A DNA stretch of 64,000 nucleotides from Sphingobium lactosutens (GCF_013393185.1 NZ_QJQX01000042.1:1-64000); one strand, 5' to 3'. Shown: positions 8,127 to 19,511, counted from the stretch's first letter. Numbers and translations are program-made. The notes: a model not told the origin generated them from the letters alone.

Positions 8127-10292
8127 ATGAAGGTTTCTGTCCAGTTGCAGACGGGCGCGGCGCTGCTTGCCTTCGCGATGATGCCGATGGCAGCGGTCGC
8201 TCAGGATGGGGCTGTAGCCCAGCCAGCGGTGGACGACATTGTCGTCACAGCCCAGCGTCGCGAACAGCGCCTTCAGGATGTGCCGCTCGCCGTCTCCGCC
8301 TTCAACGAAGCAAGCCTCACCACGGGCAAGGTCGACAGCCTTGTCAATCTCGATGGCAAGATGCCCAACGTCCTGCTTGCGCCGGTCGGGGCCTATCCCT
8401 TCGCCAGCGCCTTCTTCATTCGTGGTCTGGGCTTTTCGGACGTCGAATCCAGCTTCGAACCCTCGGTCGGGGTCGAACTGGACGGCGTCTATCTGTCGCG
8501 CAATGTCGGCGCGGTGCAGGATTTCTTCGATGTGGAGGGCGTGACCGTCCTGCGTGGGCCGCAGGGCACGCTCTACGGTCGCAACACCATCGGCGGTGTC
8601 GTCAGCGTCCGGACCAAGCGCCCCACCGGCGATTTCGGCGTCCGCGCGCAAGGCACGCTGGGCAGCTATGGCCGCCGCGAAATCCGCGCCGCCGTCGAAG
8701 CGCCGATCGTGAAGGATATGCTCGCGGCGAAGGTTTCGGTGCTGGCCAAGGGTTATGACGGCTATCTCCGCAATGAGGATGGCCGCCGCTTTGGAAAGCA
8801 GAATGTCCTTTCTGTGCGCGGCACGCTGGCCTTCACCCCGTCGAGCAATTTCGACGCCACGCTGATCGGCGATTATACCCGCGATCGTGGCACTGGCCCG
8901 TCCTTTGAAAATGCAAGCCTGCCGACCATGATATTGGGTCAGTTGGGCTATACGGCCGACGATGACGGCAAGCCCTATCTGACCCGCGTCGATACGCAAA
9001 ATCATTCGCGGCTGGAAAGCACCGGCGTCACGCTGGAAATGAACTGGGATCTGGGGCCGGTGAAACTGACCTCTATCAGCGGCTATCGCGATACCGATAC
9101 GAATGTCCTGAGTGACTTTGACGGCGAGAATATTCCCTTCCTCAATGTGGGCCGCATCGAGCAGCATGACCAGTGGAGTCAGGAAATCCGCCTCGGCTCT
9201 ACTGGGAAGGGGCCGCTTACCTATGTCATCGGCGGCTATTTCATGACCCAGCGCTATGATATCGGCGTGCATCAATATGGTCTGGCCTTTGGTAGCCCGA
9301 CGGCCGGCTCGACCCTGTTCGCAGGCCAGCGGGCCAAGGCAGGCGCGATTTTCGGCCAGATCGACTATGAGGTGATCCATGGTCTCACCCTGACCGCTGG
9401 CGCGCGTTATAGCGACGAATCCAAGCGTTTCACGATCCAGCCGCTGTTCGCCACCAGTTCGCAGACCTTCAAGGCGAGATTCGACGACTTCTCGCCCAAA
9501 TTCGGGATCAGCTATGCCTGGACGCCCGACATCATGACCTATGCGCAATATTCGCGCGGTTTCCGCGCCGGTGGCTTCAACGGGCGTGCGGGGGCCTTCA
9601 CGGCGGTCGGTCCCTATAAGTCGGAAAATGTCGACTCCTATGAAGCGGGCATCAAGACCGACCTGTTCAACCGCGTGCTGCGCCTGAATCTGGCGGCTTT
9701 CACCACCAAATATAAGAATATGCAGCAAAGCGTGCAGGAATTGATTCCCGGCACTAATGTCAATCAGACAGTAGTCAGCAATGTCGGCCGTGCAACGATC
9801 AATGGTTTCGAGGGCGAAGCGACGCTGAACATCGTGCGTGGTTTCACGCTCAATGGCACGCTCGGTTATCTCGACGCGGGGTTCGACAAGTTTGTCGCCA
9901 ATCTTGGCGATGGTCTGGGCACGATCGATCGGTCGAACCTGCCCTTCGCCTATGCGCCCAAATGGTCGACCAGCCTGACTGGCGCCTACAAGACCGATAT
10001 TGGCTTGGGAGAACTGACCGCGCAGGCCAGCATGCGCCATGCGAGCAAGATCTACACCAGCTTCACGCCCTTGAACCTGCTGTCGGACCTGACGGTTCGC
10101 CCCGCCAACACGACGGTCGATGCCAGCATTGGCCTCGATCTGGACGATGGCCGCTGGCATCTGGGCCTTTGGGGCCGCAACATCACAGACGAGCGGATCA
10201 TCAACAACACGTTTGCGGTCGGCAATCTGATGGCGCTGCGCGTGTATCAGCCGCCGCGTGAGATCGGCGTGGATATCGGTTTCAAATTCTGA
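8127..10292 (+). CDS. TonB-dependent receptor
   Basis: 721 aa outer-membrane receptor. A signal peptide ends near AVAQ, followed by the sphingomonad plug start DIVVTAQRREQRLQDVPLAVSAF and the plug motif VTVLRGPQGTLYGRNTIGG, then a beta-barrel ending in EIGVDIGFKF, with the terminal Phe expected for outer-membrane insertion. No STN domain is present, so it is a plain transporter. I choose the ATG at 8127 with AGAGAGGG 5 nt upstream; a GTG two codons earlier is in frame. It heads an operon with a CoA-transferase (8-bp gap), thiolase, FadJ-type enzyme and a SnoaL-like protein, which implies uptake of the substrate that these enzymes degrade. Confidence 0.93.
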   Translation: MKVSVQLQTGAALLAFAMMPMAAVAQDGAVAQPAVDDIVVTAQRREQRLQDVPLAVSAFNEASLTTGKVDSLVNLDGKMPNVLLAPVGAYPFASAFFIRGLGFSDVESSFEPSVGVELDGVYLSRNVGAVQDFFDVEGVTVLRGPQGTLYGRNTIGGVVSVRTKRPTGDFGVRAQGTLGSYGRREIRAAVEAPIVKDMLAAKVSVLAKGYDGYLRNEDGRRFGKQNVLSVRGTLAFTPSSNFDATLIGDYTRDRGTGPSFENASLPTMILGQLGYTADDDGKPYLTRVDTQNHSRLESTGVTLEMNWDLGPVKLTSISGYRDTDTNVLSDFDGENIPFLNVGRIEQHDQWSQEIRLGSTGKGPLTYVIGGYFMTQRYDIGVHQYGLAFGSPTAGSTLFAGQRAKAGAIFGQIDYEVIHGLTLTAGARYSDESKRFTIQPLFATSSQTFKARFDDFSPKFGISYAWTPDIMTYAQYSRGFRAGGFNGRAGAFTAVGPYKSENVDSYEAGIKTDLFNRVLRLNLAAFTTKYKNMQQSVQELIPGTNVNQTVVSNVGRATINGFEGEATLNIVRGFTLNGTLGYLDAGFDKFVANLGDGLGTIDRSNLPFAYAPKWSTSLTGAYKTDIGLGELTAQASMRHASKIYTSFTPLNLLSDLTVRPANTTVDASIGLDLDDGRWHLGLWGRNITDERIINNTFAVGNLMALRVYQPPREIGVDIGFKF

Positions 10293-10300
10293 GGGACGAC

Positions 10301-11361
10301 ATGATGGGACCGGGCGCGCTTGCGGGCATCCGCATCGTTGAATTTGCCGGGATCGGTCCGGCACCCTTTGCGGGCATGATGCTGGCCGATCATGGTGCGG
10401 AGGTGATCCGCATCGAGCGGCCCGGCACCGTGATCGACCGGACCGACGTGCTGGCGCGCTCGCGCCGGATCGTCACGCTCGATCTCAAATCGGCGGAAGG
10501 CGTGGCGCAGGCCCGCGCCCTCTGCCGCGAAGCCGACGGGGTGATCGAGGGTTTTCGTCCTGGCGTGCTGGAACGGCTGGGGTTGGGGCCGGAGATATTG
10601 CTGGCGGACAATCCCAGGCTGGTGATCGGCCGCATGACGGGCTGGGGCCAGCAGGGGCCGCTCGCCCATGCCGCCGGGCACGACATCAATTACATCGCGC
10701 TCACCGGCGCGCTCAACGCCTATGGCCGCAAGGGCGAGAAGCCGACGCCGCCGATCAACATGGTGGGCGATTTCGGGGGAGGGGGCATGATGCTCGCCTT
10801 CGGGATGCTCGCGGGCTTGATGAACGTGCGCAATGGCGGCGAAGGCCAGGTGGTCGACTGCGCGATGATCGACGGCGCGTCGCTGCTGATGAGCATGATC
10901 TGGGGCTTCCGCGCCGAAGGCATCTGGCACGACCAGCGCGGCACCAACTATCTCGATAGCGGCGCCTATTTCTACGATACTTATGAAACCGCCGACGACA
11001 AATATATCGCCATCGGCTCCATAGAACCCCAATTCTATGCGGCATTGCGCGAACGTCTGGGCATAGCCGACGACCCTATGTTCGATCCGCAGAATGACCG
11101 CGAAGGCTGGGATGCTCTGCGCGACCGGCTCGCTGCCATCTTCCGCACCCGCACGCGAGACGAATGGTGCAGCCTGCTGGAAGGCAGCGACGCCTGTTTC
11201 GCTCCGGTCCTCGATTATGATGAAGCGCCGCGTCACCCGCACATTGCGGGCCGTCAGGGCTTTGTCGAAGTCAATGGCGTGGTCCAGCCCGCGCCAGCTC
11301 CCCGCTTTTCGCGCACGCCGGCTTGTCCGCCCCATGCGCCCCAACCCCATGGAGAATCTCG

Positions 11362-11365
<4 letters not shown>
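10301..11365 (+). CDS. CaiB/BaiF-family (class III) CoA-transferase
   Basis: 354 aa. Begins MMGPGALAGIRIVEFAGIGPAPFAGMM, the standard opening of family III CoA-transferases, with LADHGAEVIRIERPG next. The conserved Asp that forms the acyl-enzyme intermediate lies within VVDCAMIDGASLLMSM. Members of this family, which includes alpha-methylacyl-CoA racemases, move CoA between carboxylates. The 5' end is 8 bp after the TonB receptor and the stop overlaps a TTG start of the thiolase. A racemase role is possible, because AMACR-type enzymes look the same at this level and would suit an alpha-methyl-branched substrate. Confidence 0.88.
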
Positions 11366-12564
<1,199 letters not shown>

Positions 12565-12601
12565 GCGCCTCTCCTAGATTTGCGAATAAGGGACTGATCC
12601 C

Positions 12602-14788
12602 ATGCAGAATTTCCGAATTTCCGTGGATGCCGACGGCATCGCTCTGGTCGAATTCGACGTGCCCGGCCGGACGATGAACACCTTCTCCGACAGCGCCGTG
12701 GCCGATCTCGACCTGCTGGCCGACCGCATAGCGGCCGACGACGCCATCAAAGGCGTGGTGCTGGCGTCGGGCAAGAGCAATGGTTTTTGCGCGGGGGCTG
12801 ACCTCGGCGAACTGGGCGAGACGGCGGGCGCGCAGGAAAGCGATCCCGTGATCCTTGCCGAAGCGCTCCAGAAATCCTCGCGCATGAGCCGGGCACTGCG
12901 CCGCCTCGAAACCATCGGTAAGCCGATCGCCGCCGCGCTGGAAGGGCTGGCGCTGGGCGGCGGCCTCGAATTTGTCCTCGCCGCCCATTATCGGGCGGCG
13001 GCACGCTGCCCCAAGCTGAAGCTCGGCCTGCCGGAATCCACCATCGGCCTGCTCCCCGGCGCGGGCGGCACGCAGCGTCTGCCGCGCCTCGCGGGCGTCG
13101 AAAAGGCGTTGCCGCTGATGCTGACCGGCCGCCCCGTCGCTGCCGATGAAGCGCTGGCGCTCGGTATCGTCCATGCCGTTGTCGCCCCCGGCGCGACGGT
13201 TGCGGCGGCCAAGGCATGGATAATGAACGGGGGCGAGGCGGTGCAGCCCTGGGACCGCAAGGACTGGCGCGCTCCCGATGGCCCCTTCACCGCGCGCGGC
13301 AATGGCGTGTTTGCAGGCGCCGCCGCTCAACTTCAGGCCAAGACCGCGCATAATTATCCGGCCCAGACCAACATCCTGCGCTGCGTCTATGAAGGCGTCA
13401 GCCTGCCGATGGACGCCGCCCTGCGGGTCGAGGCACGGCTGTTCCTCGCCACCCAGCAGACGCCACAGGCCCGGGCCATGATCCGCTCGGTCTTTCTCTC
13501 GAAACAGGCGCTCGCCAAAGGCGCGGCCCGTCCCGAGGGTTTCGCGCCCTATGCGGCGAACAAGGTCACGGTGCTCGGCGCTGGCATGATGGGCGCGGGC
13601 ATCGCCTATGTGCAGGCGGCCGCCGGGATCGACACGGTGCTGATCGACGTCGCCCAGGCGTCCGCCGACAAGGGCAAGGCCTATTCGGAAAAGCTGGTGG
13701 CCAAGGCCGTCGCCAAGGGGGCGATGACGCAGGACAAGGCCGACGCGTTGCTCGCCCGGATCGAAGCGACCACCGACTATGCCAAGGTCGAGGGTTCCGA
13801 TCTCGTGGTCGAAGCGGTGTTCGAGGATCGCGCCCTCAAGGCCGACGTCACTGCCAGCGCTGAAGCGCAATTGCGCGACACCGCCGTTTTTGCCTCCAAC
13901 ACCTCGACCCTGCCGATTTCCGGCCTTGCGACGGCGTCGAAGCGGCCCGCCAATTTCATCGGCATCCACTTCTTCTCGCCGGTCGACCGGATGGAACTGG
14001 TCGAGGTGATCGTGGGCAAGGAAACGAGCCAGGAGGCACTGGCCAAGGCGATCGATTACTGCCTGAAGATCCGCAAGGTGCCGATCGTCGTCAATGACTC
14101 GCGCGGTTTCTACACCTCGCGTTGCTTCGACACTTATCTCACCGAAGGGTTCGAAATGCTGCTGGAGGGCATTGCTCCGGCGATCATCGACAATGTCGGA
14201 CGCATGACGGGGATGCCGCGCGGGCCGCTGGAACTGACTGACGACGTCGCGATCGATCTGGTCGATCGCGTGCGGCGCCAGGCGCGCATCGACCGGGGCG
14301 AGCCGGAAATCCCGGCCGGCGGCAATGACAGGCTGCTCCACGACCTAGTGACGCAACATGATCGCCTCGGCCGCAAGAATGGCAAAGGCTTCTACGATTA
14401 TCCGGCCGGTGGCACGAAGACCGTGTGGAGCGGTCTGGCCGACATCACGCCGGTCAAGGTCGCCCGGTCGACGCCCGAACTGGTCGAGAAACTGCGCCAG
14501 CGGCTGCTCTATCGCCAGGCAGTGGAGGCGGCCCGCTGCCTTGATGAGAATGTCCTGACCTCGGCCCGCGACGGCGACGTCGGCGCGCTGCTTGGCTGGG
14601 GTTTTGCGCCCTGGACCGGCGGGCCGCTGAGCCTGATCGATCAGGTCGGCGTCGCCACCTTCGTCGAGCGTTGCGACGCGCTGGCGGACGAATGCGGTCC
14701 CCGCTTCGCTCCACCTGCGCTGTTGCGCCGCATGGCGAAGGCAGAGGAAAGCTTCTACCCCGCGCCCGCCAAGACCAGGGCGGCATGA
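12602..14788 (+). CDS. fadJ: bifunctional enoyl-CoA hydratase / 3-hydroxyacyl-CoA dehydrogenase (FadJ/FadB type)
   Basis: 728 aa. Residues 1-190 are a crotonase domain ([16 protein letters not shown] oxyanion region and the catalytic Glu in [22 protein letters not shown]). From about residue 320 a 3-hydroxyacyl-CoA dehydrogenase domain follows, with NAD motif [14 protein letters not shown], catalytic [14 protein letters not shown] and the C-terminal domain [12 protein letters not shown]. It hydrates trans-2-enoyl-CoA and oxidises the resulting 3-hydroxyacyl-CoA. It lies 37 bp after the thiolase, reproducing an FadA/FadB-type pair. Beta-oxidation of a linear chain is thus encoded in full inside the island. 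Confidence 0.93.
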   Translation: MQNFRISVDADGIALVEFDVPGRTMNTFSDSAVADLDLLADRIAADDAIKGVVLASGKSNGFCAGADLGELGETAGAQESDPVILAEALQKSSRMSRALRRLETIGKPIAAALEGLALGGGLEFVLAAHYRAAARCPKLKLGLPESTIGLLPGAGGTQRLPRLAGVEKALPLMLTGRPVAADEALALGIVHAVVAPGATVAAAKAWIMNGGEAVQPWDRKDWRAPDGPFTARGNGVFAGAAAQLQAKTAHNYPAQTNILRCVYEGVSLPMDAALRVEARLFLATQQTPQARAMIRSVFLSKQALAKGAARPEGFAPYAANKVTVLGAGMMGAGIAYVQAAAGIDTVLIDVAQASADKGKAYSEKLVAKAVAKGAMTQDKADALLARIEATTDYAKVEGSDLVVEAVFEDRALKADVTASAEAQLRDTAVFASNTSTLPISGLATASKRPANFIGIHFFSPVDRMELVEVIVGKETSQEALAKAIDYCLKIRKVPIVVNDSRGFYTSRCFDTYLTEGFEMLLEGIAPAIIDNVGRMTGMPRGPLELTDDVAIDLVDRVRRQARIDRGEPEIPAGGNDRLLHDLVTQHDRLGRKNGKGFYDYPAGGTKTVWSGLADITPVKVARSTPELVEKLRQRLLYRQAVEAARCLDENVLTSARDGDVGALLGWGFAPWTGGPLSLIDQVGVATFVERCDALADECGPRFAPPALLRRMAKAEESFYPAPAKTRAA

Positions 14789-15189
14789 GCAGCGAAACCC
14801 CGGACCAGACGGCGGCACGTATTCGTGCCGTCGCCGACCGCTTTTTCGCGGCAGTCGAGGCGGGCGATATCGAAGGGGTGAAGCAATGCTACCACCCCGA
14901 TGTCGTCATCTGGCACAACATAGATGGCCTCGAAAAAAGCCGCGAAACCAATCTGCAAACGCTGGCGGGTTTCGTAAAGCGCGCGCCCGAGCGGCGCTAT
15001 CTGGAACGCCGGGTGGACCTTGTCGCTGGCGGTTTCGTCCAGCAGCATGTCGTGCGCGCGGTGCGTCATGATGGCTTTGTCCTGACCATGCCCGCCTGCG
15101 TGATCTGCAAGGTCGAGGGTGAGCAGATCACCCGGCTCGACGAATATTTCGACACCGCCGCGCTCACCGGCTGGTTTGACGTGGGCTGA
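14785..15189 (+). CDS. SnoaL-like / NTF2-fold protein
   Basis: 134 aa with an NTF2-like sequence: IRAVADRFFAAVEAGDIEGVKQCYHPDVVIWHN is the standard opening (helix, then FYHPD-type strand), and DEYFDTAALTGWF closes the cone. Proteins of this fold include small isomerases, dehydratases and lactone hydrolases, so it is probably an enzyme of the pathway and not structural. The position equivalent to the catalytic Tyr of BaiE-type dehydratases is Phe, so it is not a BaiE relative in mechanism. The start overlaps the FadJ stop (ATGA). It is the last gene of the TonB-receptor operon and is followed by a hairpin. Confidence 0.75.
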   Translation: MSSETPDQTAARIRAVADRFFAAVEAGDIEGVKQCYHPDVVIWHNIDGLEKSRETNLQTLAGFVKRAPERRYLERRVDLVAGGFVQQHVVRAVRHDGFVLTMPACVICKVEGEQITRLDEYFDTAALTGWFDVG

Positions 15190-15197
15190 AACAACAT

Positions 15198-15226
15198 CGT
15201 CACCCCGGACTTGATCCGGGGTGACG
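15198..15226. terminator. 12-bp stem hairpin between convergent genes
   Basis: A perfect inverted repeat with arms CGTCACCCCGGA and TCCGGGGTGACG and the loop CTTGA sits between the SnoaL-like gene and the convergent M20 gene. No T-tract follows. The sequence resembles a short palindromic repeat common between genes in many alphaproteobacteria, so it may be a dispersed repeat that also stops transcription. Confidence 0.55.
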
Positions 15227-15237
15227 GGAGGCGGTCC

Positions 15238-16560
15238 CTACTCCACGCCTGCAACCGACAGCACCGAAAGCGTCAGCGCCTTCATGCCTGCCCGGATTGA
15301 CGGTTCGGGGTCCGGCGCGAAAAAGGGCGAGTGGTTGACGGGCGGCTTCCGGCCTTCCTCTTTCGCCTGATCGAGCACAGCCTGCGACGATCCGCCAATG
15401 CCGATGAAGACGGAGGGGATGCCGGCATTGACGAATTCGGAATAATCCTCACTTCCCGACCCGGCAGGTTTATAGTCCGGTTCCAGGGTAACTTGCTCCG
15501 GCATTGCGACCTTCAGCTTCCGCGCCACGGTCTCAGTCAACTTCACCTCGTTGAAGGTAACGCCGGTGCCATAGAGATAGGCGATGTCCGGCTCCGGCGC
15601 ACCCGCCATCGCCGCGGCGGCGAGCGCCGTCTTGCGGAGGCCCGCCATCAATTGCTTGCGCACCTCCGGGTCATGCGAGCGCAGGGTGAGGCGCAATTCC
15701 GAACTGTCGGGAATGATATTCTCCACAGTCCCGGCGTGAAAGGTGCCGACCGTGATCACCCCGAAGGTTCCGGGGGGCAGTTCGCGGCTGATGACCGTTT
15801 GTACGTCCGACACGAAATGCGCCCCGATCACGATCGGATCGATGCTGTCCGCCGGCATCGATCCATGGGCGCCCTTGCCCTTGAAAACGATCTTAACCGC
15901 GTCCGCCGCCGACGTGACCGCGCCTTCCTTCAGTAGCACCGTGCCTGCAGGATAAGGCATGACATGGGCGGCAAAGCCATAATCGGGCTTGGCGAAGCGC
16001 TTGAAAGCCTCATCCTTCAGCATCGCTTTGGCGCCCTCCACCGTTTCCTCGGCGGGTTGTGCGACGAACATCAGCGTTCCGTGCCAGCGATCCTTCATCG
16101 CCAGCAAGGCTTGCGCAGTCGCCAGCCACCAGCTCATATGAATGTCATGGCCGCAGCCATGCATGGTCGGCGTGACCTTGCCGTCAATCTCCTGCGTGTA
16201 GCGGCTCGCATAGGGCAGTCCGGTCTTTTCGAGGAGAGGCAGGCCGTCCAGCTCGGTTCGAACCAGCACGGTCGGGCCTGCGCCATTGCGATACATCGCG
16301 ACGATGCCGGTTCCCCCGACCTTCTCCGTCACCTCGAAACCCAGCTTGCGCATCTTCCCGGCCAGCAATGCCGCCGTCCGCACCTCATGAAAGGCGATTT
16401 CCGGATGCTGGTGAATGTCCTTGTAGAGCATCTCCAGTTGCGGATAGCCCTTGTCGAAGACCGCATCGATCCGTGCGGCATCCGCTTTGGGATCGGCGGC
16501 CATGGCTGGAGAAGCCAGAAGGCTGGCGGCCAGCAATACCCATTTCTTCACACACACCAT
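15238..16560 (-). CDS. exported M20-family amidohydrolase / metallopeptidase
   Basis: 440 aa with a Sec signal peptide (VKKWVLLAASLLASPAMA-A) and the M20 dinuclear-zinc motifs: HQHPEIAFHE, HGCGHDIHMSWW (about residues 134-139), AQPAEETVEGAKAML with the catalytic Glu pair, and SGSEDYSEF near the C-terminus. The metal-bridging position usually written RADMDALP reads RTELDGLP here. Relatives cut N-acyl amino acids, hippurate or other amides, so a periplasmic role in deconjugating an amide-linked substrate is plausible. It lies 14 bp downstream of the acyl-CoA ligase on the same strand, so the released acid would be ready for CoA activation. Start choice among ATG/GTG codons at 16560 and just after is uncertain. 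Confidence 0.85.
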   Translation of the reverse strand: MVCVKKWVLLAASLLASPAMAADPKADAARIDAVFDKGYPQLEMLYKDIHQHPEIAFHEVRTAALLAGKMRKLGFEVTEKVGGTGIVAMYRNGAGPTVLVRTELDGLPLLEKTGLPYASRYTQEIDGKVTPTMHGCGHDIHMSWWLATAQALLAMKDRWHGTLMFVAQPAEETVEGAKAMLKDEAFKRFAKPDYGFAAHVMPYPAGTVLLKEGAVTSAADAVKIVFKGKGAHGSMPADSIDPIVIGAHFVSDVQTVISRELPPGTFGVITVGTFHAGTVENIIPDSSELRLTLRSHDPEVRKQLMAGLRKTALAAAAMAGAPEPDIAYLYGTGVTFNEVKLTETVARKLKVAMPEQVTLEPDYKPAGSGSEDYSEFVNAGIPSVFIGIGGSSQAVLDQAKEEGRKPPVNHSPFFAPDPEPSIRAGMKALTLSVLSVAGVE

Positions 16561-16574
16561 CCTTTAAAAGCCGT

Positions 16575-18113
16575 TCAATCCGTGATCCGCGCGACGCAGG
16601 CATCGCGCAGCGGACCCTTCAATATCTTGCCGGCCGGACTGCGCGGCAGGGCCTCGTCGCGCAACTCCATGCTCTTGGGGCATTTATAGCTGGCGATCCG
16701 CTGTTTGCAAAAGGCCTGCAAGCCCGCAATGTCGATCGCGTCCGACCCGGCTTTCAGCACGATCACCGCATGCACCCGCTCGCCCCACAGCGCGTCGGGC
16801 ACGCCGATCACGGCGCTTTCGGCGACGGCGGGATGGTGGGAAATCGCATTCTCCACCTCGATCGAATAGACATTCTCCGCGCCCGACACGATCATGTCCT
16901 TCAGCCGGTCGGTGATGTAGATATAGCCGTCCTCGTCCATATAGCCCGCGTCGCGGGTATGGAGCCAGCCGCCCTGCATGACCTCGGCGGTTTCATCAGG
17001 CCGGTTCCAATAGCCCATCATCACATTGTCGCCGCGCCCGACAATCTCGCCCACCGTGCCGCGTGGCACTTCCTGGCCATCCTCGTCGACGACACGGATC
17101 TCATAGCCCAGGCAGACATGCCCGGCTGATCGCAGCTTCGCAGGATCAGCGTCCGCCCGATGCGCTTTCGGTCCCAACATCGTCGCGGCGGCCATCTCGG
17201 TCTGGCCGAAGCCCTGGATGAAGTCGACACCGGGAAAGCGCGAGCGGGCGAAGTCCAGGCTGGCGGCGGGCATGGACGACCCGCCATAGCCCAGCATCCG
17301 GAGCGAGGCGATGTCGAACCGCTCCAGCTCGGGATGCTTGGCCAGCCGCTCGATCATCACCGGCACGGTGAAGCAATGCGTCACCTTATGCTGCGAAATC
17401 GCCTCCAGCACATCGCCCGCATCGAAGCTGCGGCGGAAGACATGAGTACCCGCCGCCATGGTTGCGAACAGGATGCCGATATCAGCCAGATGGAACATCG
17501 GCGCCGAATGGAAATTGACGCAATCCTCGTCGAACTGGATCATCATCAAAAGATTGACGGCCATGGCGTAGAGATTGCCATGGCTCAGCATCACCCCTTT
17601 GGGGAGGCCGGTGGTGCCGCCGGTGTAGAAGATGCCGGCAAGATCCGCATCCCCCTGCCGAGCGGCCGGAACCGCCTGCGAGGCGGCGATCAGCGCGTCC
17701 ATGCCATGGTCGGCCGGTTCTTCGCCATCGTCCATGCCGATCAGCGTGCGCACCGTTCCCTGCGCTCGTAACGCCCCCGCGACCTCTGCAAACTCCCGCC
17801 CATATAGCAGGATATCGACCCCGGCATCATCCAGCTGGAAGGCCAGTTCAGGCAAAGCCAGCCGCGTGTTGAGCGGCACCATGACGCCCCCGGCCCAGGG
17901 AATGGCGAAATAGGCTTCGAAGAAAAAGTCGCAATTCATCGCCAGGATCGCGACCCGGTCGCCCGGCTGCACGCCCAACCGCTGCAATCCGCCCGCGAAC
18001 CGTGCGACCCGGTCGCGGACCTCGGCCCAGTTGCGACACCGGTCCGCATCGATGGTCGCGGGACGGTCGGCGGCGACGATCGCCGCCCTTTCTAGTGCGT
18101 GAGTTACCCGCAT
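16575..18113 (-). CDS. acyl-CoA ligase (AMP-binding, ANL superfamily)
   Basis: 512 aa. The P-loop FYTGGTTGLPKGVMLSHGN, the GYGGSSMP and GFGQTEMAAATML regions, the hinge GWLHTRDAGYMDEDGYIYITDRLKDMI and the C-terminal Lys in SPAGKILKGPLRDA are intact. It forms an acyl-adenylate and then the CoA thioester. The gene sits between a CaiB-type CoA-transferase upstream (28-bp gap) and the exported M20 hydrolase downstream. It is the ligase of the 2-22 kb island and a candidate for activating the lactone-derived hydroxy acid or the acid freed by the hydrolase. Confidence 0.92.
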   Translation of the reverse strand: MRVTHALERAAIVAADRPATIDADRCRNWAEVRDRVARFAGGLQRLGVQPGDRVAILAMNCDFFFEAYFAIPWAGGVMVPLNTRLALPELAFQLDDAGVDILLYGREFAEVAGALRAQGTVRTLIGMDDGEEPADHGMDALIAASQAVPAARQGDADLAGIFYTGGTTGLPKGVMLSHGNLYAMAVNLLMMIQFDEDCVNFHSAPMFHLADIGILFATMAAGTHVFRRSFDAGDVLEAISQHKVTHCFTVPVMIERLAKHPELERFDIASLRMLGYGGSSMPAASLDFARSRFPGVDFIQGFGQTEMAAATMLGPKAHRADADPAKLRSAGHVCLGYEIRVVDEDGQEVPRGTVGEIVGRGDNVMMGYWNRPDETAEVMQGGWLHTRDAGYMDEDGYIYITDRLKDMIVSGAENVYSIEVENAISHHPAVAESAVIGVPDALWGERVHAVIVLKAGSDAIDIAGLQAFCKQRIASYKCPKSMELRDEALPRSPAGKILKGPLRDACVARITD

Positions 18114-18141
18114 GCGGAAACGCCCCTCCTCCGGGCGAGCA

Positions 18142-19347
18142 TCAGATTGTCTTGTTCTTGGCGAGTGCTTCGATGGCGTCGGGATCGAGGCCCAACCAGC
18201 GAGTCAGCACCGCCGCATTATCCTCGCCGATCGCGGCCGGTGCCGCCTTACGCACCGATCCCGGCGTGGCCGACAGCTTGGGGAAGACGCCCTGCATCGG
18301 CACCGTGCCCAGCACCGGGTCTTCCACTTCGATGATCGCCTCGCGCGCCTTGAAATGCGGGTCGGCCATCATGTCGGCGGCGCCATAGATGCGCCCGGCG
18401 GGCACGGCATGTTCGACCATAAGCGCTTCGAGCGCATCGACGGTCAGCCTCTGCGTCCATTCGCCTATCAGCGCGTCCAGATCGCCCTGGTTCGCGCCGC
18501 GCGCGACATGGGTGGCATAGCGCGCATCCTGCGCCAGTTCGGGCCGACCCATCGCCGCGCAGAGCCGGGCGAACACCCCATCCTGGTTGGCGCCGATCAG
18601 ATATTCGCCGTCGCTGCACGGATAGACGTTGGACGGCGCGATGCCCGGCAGGATCGATCCGGTGCGCGTCCGCTGATAGCCTGCCACCGCATATTCGGGG
18701 ATCAGGCTCTCCATCACCTGCAACACGCTTTCGTAGAGGGAGGCATCGACAATCTGCCCCTCGCCGCTCTGTGCTCGATGGTGCAACGCGGCGAGCGCGC
18801 CCATGCAGCCATAGGTCGCCGCCAGCGAATCGCCGATCGACACGCCCATGCGAGCAGGGGCGCGATCAGGCTCGCCGACGATGGCGCGCCAGCCGCCCAT
18901 CGCCTCGCCAATACCACCAAAGCCGGCGCGGGAAGCATAGGGTCCGGTCTGGCCATAGCCCGATACCCGCACCACGATCAGCCGGGGGTTCAGCTTGCGC
19001 AATTCGATCGGGTTGAGATTCCAGCGCTCCAGCGTGCCGGGCCGGAAATTCTCGATCAAGATATCGGCTTCGCCAATCAGCCGCCGCGCAATGTCCTGCC
19101 CGGCTTCGCTGCGCAGGTCGACGGACACCGACTGCTTGTTGCGGGCGATCACCGCCCACCAGCTGGGCCGGTCGCCGCGGCCCCATTCACGCATGGGATC
19201 GCCTTTGGCTGGTGGTTCGATCTTCACGATTTCTGCGCCCATGTCGCCCAGCAACTGGCCGCAGAAAGGGCCGGCGATCAGCTGCCCCATCTCCACCACG
19301 CGAATGCCCGTCAGCGGGCCGGTCGATTGCACGTCGCTCATATCCAT
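18142..19347 (-). CDS. CaiB/BaiF-family CoA-transferase (second copy)
   Basis: 401 aa. Opening GIRVVEMGQLIAGPFCGQLLGDMGAEIVKIEPP with GDPMREWG is diagnostic of family III CoA-transferases, and the acyl-acceptor Asp is in GQIVDASLYESVLQVMESL. It is first in a minus-strand operon with the acyl-CoA ligase and the M20 hydrolase. Its promoter region at 19378-19401 has two GTCAATAT/ATATTGAC arms related to the island's palindrome. It differs from the 10301 copy in length and sequence, so it is not a recent duplicate. Having both a ligase and a transferase allows de novo activation followed by CoA recycling. Confidence 0.9.
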   Translation of the reverse strand: MDMSDVQSTGPLTGIRVVEMGQLIAGPFCGQLLGDMGAEIVKIEPPAKGDPMREWGRGDRPSWWAVIARNKQSVSVDLRSEAGQDIARRLIGEADILIENFRPGTLERWNLNPIELRKLNPRLIVVRVSGYGQTGPYASRAGFGGIGEAMGGWRAIVGEPDRAPARMGVSIGDSLAATYGCMGALAALHHRAQSGEGQIVDASLYESVLQVMESLIPEYAVAGYQRTRTGSILPGIAPSNVYPCSDGEYLIGANQDGVFARLCAAMGRPELAQDARYATHVARGANQGDLDALIGEWTQRLTVDALEALMVEHAVPAGRIYGAADMMADPHFKAREAIIEVEDPVLGTVPMQGVFPKLSATPGSVRKAAPAAIGEDNAAVLTRWLGLDPDAIEALAKNKTI

Positions 19348-19377
19348 CGGCGCCTAGCCAGTTCCTCACCTAATATC

Positions 19378-19401
19378 GTCAATATTTCTTACGATATTGA
19401 C
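19378..19401. promoter_or_regulatory. inverted repeat GTCAATAT...ATATTGAC, putative variant operator
   Basis: Eight-base inverted arms separated by 8 bp lie 30 bp before the CoA-transferase start. The arms match the half-sites of the GTCA-N7-TGAC palindromes but the spacing is wider, so binding would have to be by half-site or by two dimers. Confidence 0.4.
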
Positions 19402-19511
19402 CAGCGCGACGGACTTGTCAATCAGCGAGATGACAGAAGTCATATCGGCTCATATTCACAAAAATTGAGTAATCTTATTGCCGAAGTGGATTGCTGATGC
19501 CAAAATTATAT

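Noticed and set aside
8070..10364. Long open frame on the strand opposite the TonB receptor
   Set aside because: GC-rich third positions keep the antisense frame open. It has low-complexity Arg/Gly/Ala-rich sequence, no family motif and no ribosome site, while the plus-strand receptor is complete.
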